This document shows, in pieces, positions 61,831 to 64,000 of a stretch of 64,000 bases of DNA. The notes beneath the pieces were generated by a model. That model did not search any database. It was given only the letters and a program-made list of their open reading frames with translations, and was not told where the DNA came from. Position 1 is the first letter of the stretch, and the number at the start of each line of letters is the position of its first letter. A program made the translations under genes and the position numbers. Origin of the DNA: Microbacterium sp. BH-3-3-3 (GTDB lineage: Bacteria; Actinomycetota; Actinomycetes; Actinomycetales; Microbacteriaceae); contig NZ_VEFS01000002.1 of NCBI RefSeq assembly GCF_007679045.1, positions 310,001-374,000 on the forward strand. Direction: 5' to 3'.

Positions 61831-61846
61831 ATCCCCGCGCGGGGAT
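61831..61846. promoter_or_regulatory. 16-bp palindrome in the promoter of the YiaA-like gene
   Basis: ATCCCCGCGCGGGGAT is a perfect palindrome just after a CATATAT AT-rich -10-like stretch (61826-61832), 20 bp before the start codon. It may be an operator or an mRNA hairpin. Confidence 0.5.
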
Positions 61847-61865
61847 CGACGAAGGGGTGGGAAAG

Positions 61866-62333
61866 ATGACGGACACGCACACACCGCAGGTGCTCGGTCG
61901 GCCGACCGGAGCCTTCGTGGGGGCCTCCTGGGTGGCACTCGGGCTCGGCACCTCGGTGTATTTCATCGGCCTGTACAGCGCGCACATGACGCTGGCCGAG
62001 AAGGGCTTCTACCTCTCGGTCTTCCTGCTCGGGCTGTTCGCCGCGATCTCGGTGCAGAAGGCCGTGCGCGACCGTGCGGAAGAGATCCCGGTCACCGGCG
62101 CATACCTCGGCGTCGCGTGGAGCATGCTGCTCGTCGCGCTCACGCTCATGGCCGTCGGCTTGTGGAACGCCGAGCTGCTGCTGTCGGAGAAGGGCTTCTA
62201 CGGCATCGGATTCGCGATGAGCCTGTTCGCCGTCGTCGCCGTGCAGAAGAACGTGCGCGACCTCGCCGCATTCCGCTCCGTGCACCCCGAGCCCGCGCCG
62301 AAGGAGCACACGACCTACCCGACGCTGGGGTGA
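61866..62333 (+). CDS. YiaA/YiaB family inner-membrane protein
   Basis: The 155-residue protein holds two copies of a two-helix unit: GLGTSVYFIGLYSAHMTLAEKGFYLSVFLLGLFAAISVQKAVRD and AVGLWNAELLLSEKGFYGIGFAMSLFAVVAVQKNVRD, the YiaA/YiaB repeat with the EKGFY motif. Function is unknown in all bacteria. ATG 61866 follows AAGGGGTGGGAAAG; a GTG at 61857 is a possible alternative. Confidence 0.92.
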   Translation: MTDTHTPQVLGRPTGAFVGASWVALGLGTSVYFIGLYSAHMTLAEKGFYLSVFLLGLFAAISVQKAVRDRAEEIPVTGAYLGVAWSMLLVALTLMAVGLWNAELLLSEKGFYGIGFAMSLFAVVAVQKNVRDLAAFRSVHPEPAPKEHTTYPTLG

Positions 62334-62335
62334 GC

Positions 62336-63028
62336 TCAGCCGACCGGCGTCCCCTGGTGGAACAGGCACCGCGGTGCGGGGTCGCACCGCCAGAGGGACG
62401 ACCGGCGGCTGACGCGATCTTCGAACCGCAGCAGGTACGTCAGCAGCACCGTGTCGGGTCCGAGCACTCGGTGCTCCCTCTCGCTCAGCGAGGGGGAGGG
62501 GTCGGTGCCCGGCTCGTTCTGCAGCGCGGCCACGATCTCGTCGCGCGTCCAGCGGCGGCCGGACTGACCGAACTCCACGAACGAGGGATCGAGCAGTCGG
62601 CCCGCCTCCTGCGGGTCGGAGCGCACAGACGGATCCAGCAGGTGCTGCTCGGCTGCCCAGGCCGCGGCGACGAGGGCCTCGTCATCCCGAACCCGCCCGC
62701 GGATCACGTACGACCGCTCGATCCCGGCGGTCTCCCGCCCCCAGGTGCTCGCGGCGACCCGACGCTGGTGGGCGTCGAATGCGGCCTCGTCGACGAAGCG
62801 CTCCGCCACCCGCCACACCAGCTCGTCAGCGGTGGGAGTGACCTCGAACGACAGGCATCCGGGCTCGGCGCGAGTCAGCGCGACGTGCTCGTCGAGGTGG
62901 GCGCGCACGCGTTCCGCCTCGGCCGCGTCGGCGCAGCGCAGCTCGCCGGAGAGCGTGACTTCAGGCCCGCGCGAAGGAGAGCGGTCGTCGGGATCGGCCG
63001 CGTCGAGGCGCGTCAGGGAAATGCCCAC
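62336..63028 (-). CDS. fusion of an ABM-type monooxygenase domain and an NTF2-like (DUF4440) domain
   Basis: The 230-residue protein has an N-terminal antibiotic-biosynthesis-monooxygenase-like fold (~25-112: VTLSGELRCADAAEAERVRAHLDEHVALTRAEPGCLSFEV, WRVAERFVDEAAFDAHQ) and a C-terminal SnoaL/NTF2-like domain (~118-230: VAAAWAAEQHLLDPSVR, LLDPSFVEFGQSGRRWTRDEIVAAL, LLTYLLRF). I know both folds as separate proteins; the fusion is uncommon. GTG 63028 is 6 nt downstream of TACGGT (leaderless). The substrate is unknown. Confidence 0.88.
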   Translation of the reverse strand: MGISLTRLDAADPDDRSPSRGPEVTLSGELRCADAAEAERVRAHLDEHVALTRAEPGCLSFEVTPTADELVWRVAERFVDEAAFDAHQRRVAASTWGRETAGIERSYVIRGRVRDDEALVAAAWAAEQHLLDPSVRSDPQEAGRLLDPSFVEFGQSGRRWTRDEIVAALQNEPGTDPSPSLSEREHRVLGPDTVLLTYLLRFEDRVSRRSSLWRCDPAPRCLFHQGTPVG

Positions 63029-63133
63029 GAGCCCACCGTAGGCAGGAACGCCCAGCAGAGTCGTATCGCGGCGTCGGTACCCTGGAACCGCCGAGTCGCG
63101 TCACCGACTCGCGCGCACCCGAAGGAGACCCCC

Positions 63134-63502
63134 ATCGCCGCTTCGCCCTCCTCGACGAGGATCCGCGCCCTGCGCACCGCCTCCCTCGCGATCGCCGGGA
63201 TCGGCGCCGCGATCACCATGGGCGCCCTGGGGCCCTGGTTCACGCCGGTGATCCTGCTGGTCGCCACGGCCGGGGCGCTGCTCGTCATCTGGCGGAGCGA
63301 CGGGGCCACGGTCGGTGCCCGCGCCACGGTGCCGGTGCTCGTCGTCGTGGTCGCCCTCACGGTGGCGGCTCTGCTCGGTCTCGCGGGCGCCCTGCCCTCG
63401 GGGTGGGTGTGGGCCTCGCTCGGCGCGTATGCCGTGGCGTGGGGTGAGTACCTCGTGTCGCAGACCATCGCGCGTTCGCACGAGCTGACGGGCTACCGGT
63501 GA
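63134..63502 (+). CDS. small membrane protein with apparent ATC start, 122 aa
   Basis: The protein has four TM helices (~18-35, 38-55, 62-84 and 90-110: TASLAIAGIGAAITMGALG, VILLVATAGALLVIW, VLVVVVALTVAALLGLAG). No family is recognised. GAAGGAG (63121-63127) lies 6 nt before ATC at 63134, and no ATG, GTG or TTG exists in frame between the upstream region and the first helix; a TACCCT -10 is at 63078-63083. ATC as a start is very rare and may also be a sequence error for ATG. Confidence 0.7.
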   Translation: MAASPSSTRIRALRTASLAIAGIGAAITMGALGPWFTPVILLVATAGALLVIWRSDGATVGARATVPVLVVVVALTVAALLGLAGALPSGWVWASLGAYAVAWGEYLVSQTIARSHELTGYR

Positions 63503-63543
63503 TCCCCGCCGCGGCGCGTTGATCGGCGCCGCTCGGATCACCG
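63497..63543. terminator. bidirectional terminator between the convergent last genes
   Basis: cggtgatcc (63497-63505) pairs with ggatcaccg (63535-63543), and inside gcggcgc (63511-63517) with gcgccgc (63526-63532). The stem includes both stop codons. Confidence 0.6.
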
Positions 63544-64000
63544 CAGCTCGAGGCAGACCAGGTCGGGCCGCTCGTCCCACGACGGCACGACCTCGAACCC
63601 GGCGCGCGCGTACAGCGACAGCGCGGGCTCGCGCCATCTCCACACGGACAGCCGCACCGGTCGCGGCGCACCGTCGACGGCGGCGGCCAGCAGCGCTGAA
63701 CCGACGCCGCGACCGCGGGCGGCCGGGGTCGTCCAGAAGCGGGAGATCTCGCCTCCCTCGGCTGAGCGCGCGATCACCACGACGCCGCAGTCCTCATCGT
63801 CGACCGCGGCGATGAGCACGCGACGGTCGGCGAAGACGTCGGCCGGATCGTCGATCTCGCGCGCGTAGCGGGCGGGCATCGCGGCATCCGCGTCGACGAG
63901 TCCGTGCTCGGCCTTCTCGGACTCGGTGCGACGGAGGTAGTCGCCGACGAGCATCGAGACGGACTCACCGTCGCGCGGGAACCGGGCGGTGCGGATGACG
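63538..64000 (-). CDS. GNAT family N-acetyltransferase, N-terminus cut by window edge
   Basis: The reading frame stays open to the end of the window; the residues before the first Met (…VIRTARFPRDGESVS) look like a normal GNAT start region, so the gene begins beyond 64000. The acetyl-CoA site is in ISRFWTTPAARGRGVGSALLAAAVDG, followed by LSVWRWREPALSLYARAGFEVV. About 154 residues are visible. Its substrate is unknown. Confidence 0.88.
   Translation of the reverse strand, partial: VIRTARFPRDGESVSMLVGDYLRRTESEKAEHGLVDADAAMPARYAREIDDPADVFADRRVLIAAVDDEDCGVVVIARSAEGGEISRFWTTPAARGRGVGSALLAAAVDGAPRPVRLSVWRWREPALSLYARAGFEVVPSWDERPDLVCLELR

Overview
The window reads as chromosome from a high-GC actinobacterium of the family Microbacteriaceae, most likely Microbacterium. 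The evidence is the very GC-rich coding, GTG starts, a secE-nusG-rplK-rplA block led by tRNA-Trp, a DUF222/HNH gene, LPxTG surface anchoring, cydABDC in one run and many probable leaderless promoters of the form TANNNT-N6/7-start codon. Genus assignment is an inference from style, not from a search. I see no insertion sequence, prophage, integrase, CRISPR array or plasmid function, so this looks like core plus metabolic accessory genome.

Layout. 0-3.9 kb: the 3' end of a succinate-semialdehyde-type aldehyde dehydrogenase, tRNA-Trp, secE, nusG (with a long acidic N-terminal extension), rplK and rplA. 4-14 kb: a polar amino-acid ABC transporter (binding lipoprotein, permease, ATPase), nitronate monooxygenase, acylphosphatase, a divergent lysE/lysG export pair, a quinone-reductase-like protein, a MarR regulator with a 14-TM drug exporter and two operator palindromes, and an orphan YqaJ-type nuclease. 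14-15.3 kb: rplJ-rplL behind an L10 leader with a strong intrinsic terminator. 15.5-20.2 kb: a 1541-residue cell-wall-anchored nuclease/5'-nucleotidase. 20.2-25.3 kb: a LacI regulator and a sugar ABC importer with three matching operator candidates. 25.3-34.6 kb: a minisatellite, a DUF305/DUF3105 pair, two MFS transporters, a PAP2 phosphatase, a HerA-like ATPase and an SDR-DUF2867 oxidoreductase.

34.6-43.9 kb is a nearly complete molybdenum cofactor and molybdate uptake region: moaB/mog and moaE forward; moaA-moeB-moeA-moaC-moaD tightly overlapped on the reverse strand; an HTH-TOBE regulator; and modABC forward, with a large dyad over the modA promoter. No molybdoenzyme is in the window. 43.9-49.8 kb is cydABDC (cytochrome bd and its ABC assembly exporter), with a PadR-like gene divergent from cydA and a perfect palindrome between them. 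50-52 kb holds a small unknown protein and a copper module (copZ-csoR with a textbook CsoR operator). 52-56 kb holds a MacB-like ABC transporter divergent from a NarL-type two-component system, then a bifunctional-nuclease-family protein. 56.4-64 kb holds a short 6-phosphogluconate dehydrogenase, RNase H, a nucleotide-sugar-epimerase-like protein, an HNH endonuclease of the DUF222 family, small membrane proteins, an ABM-NTF2 fusion and a 5'-truncated (at the window edge) GNAT acetyltransferase.

Across the whole window one 7-mer, GGATGCC/GGCATCC, is clearly over-represented on both strands and forces the use of rare GAT and GCA codons. Several terminators lack a U-tract but share the same 3' tail (CTTCGTCGTTCCCGG). 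One small membrane-protein gene appears to start at ATC. These cross-cutting features, together with the regulatory dyads, are the most interesting signals; no single locus looks like a wholly new system.
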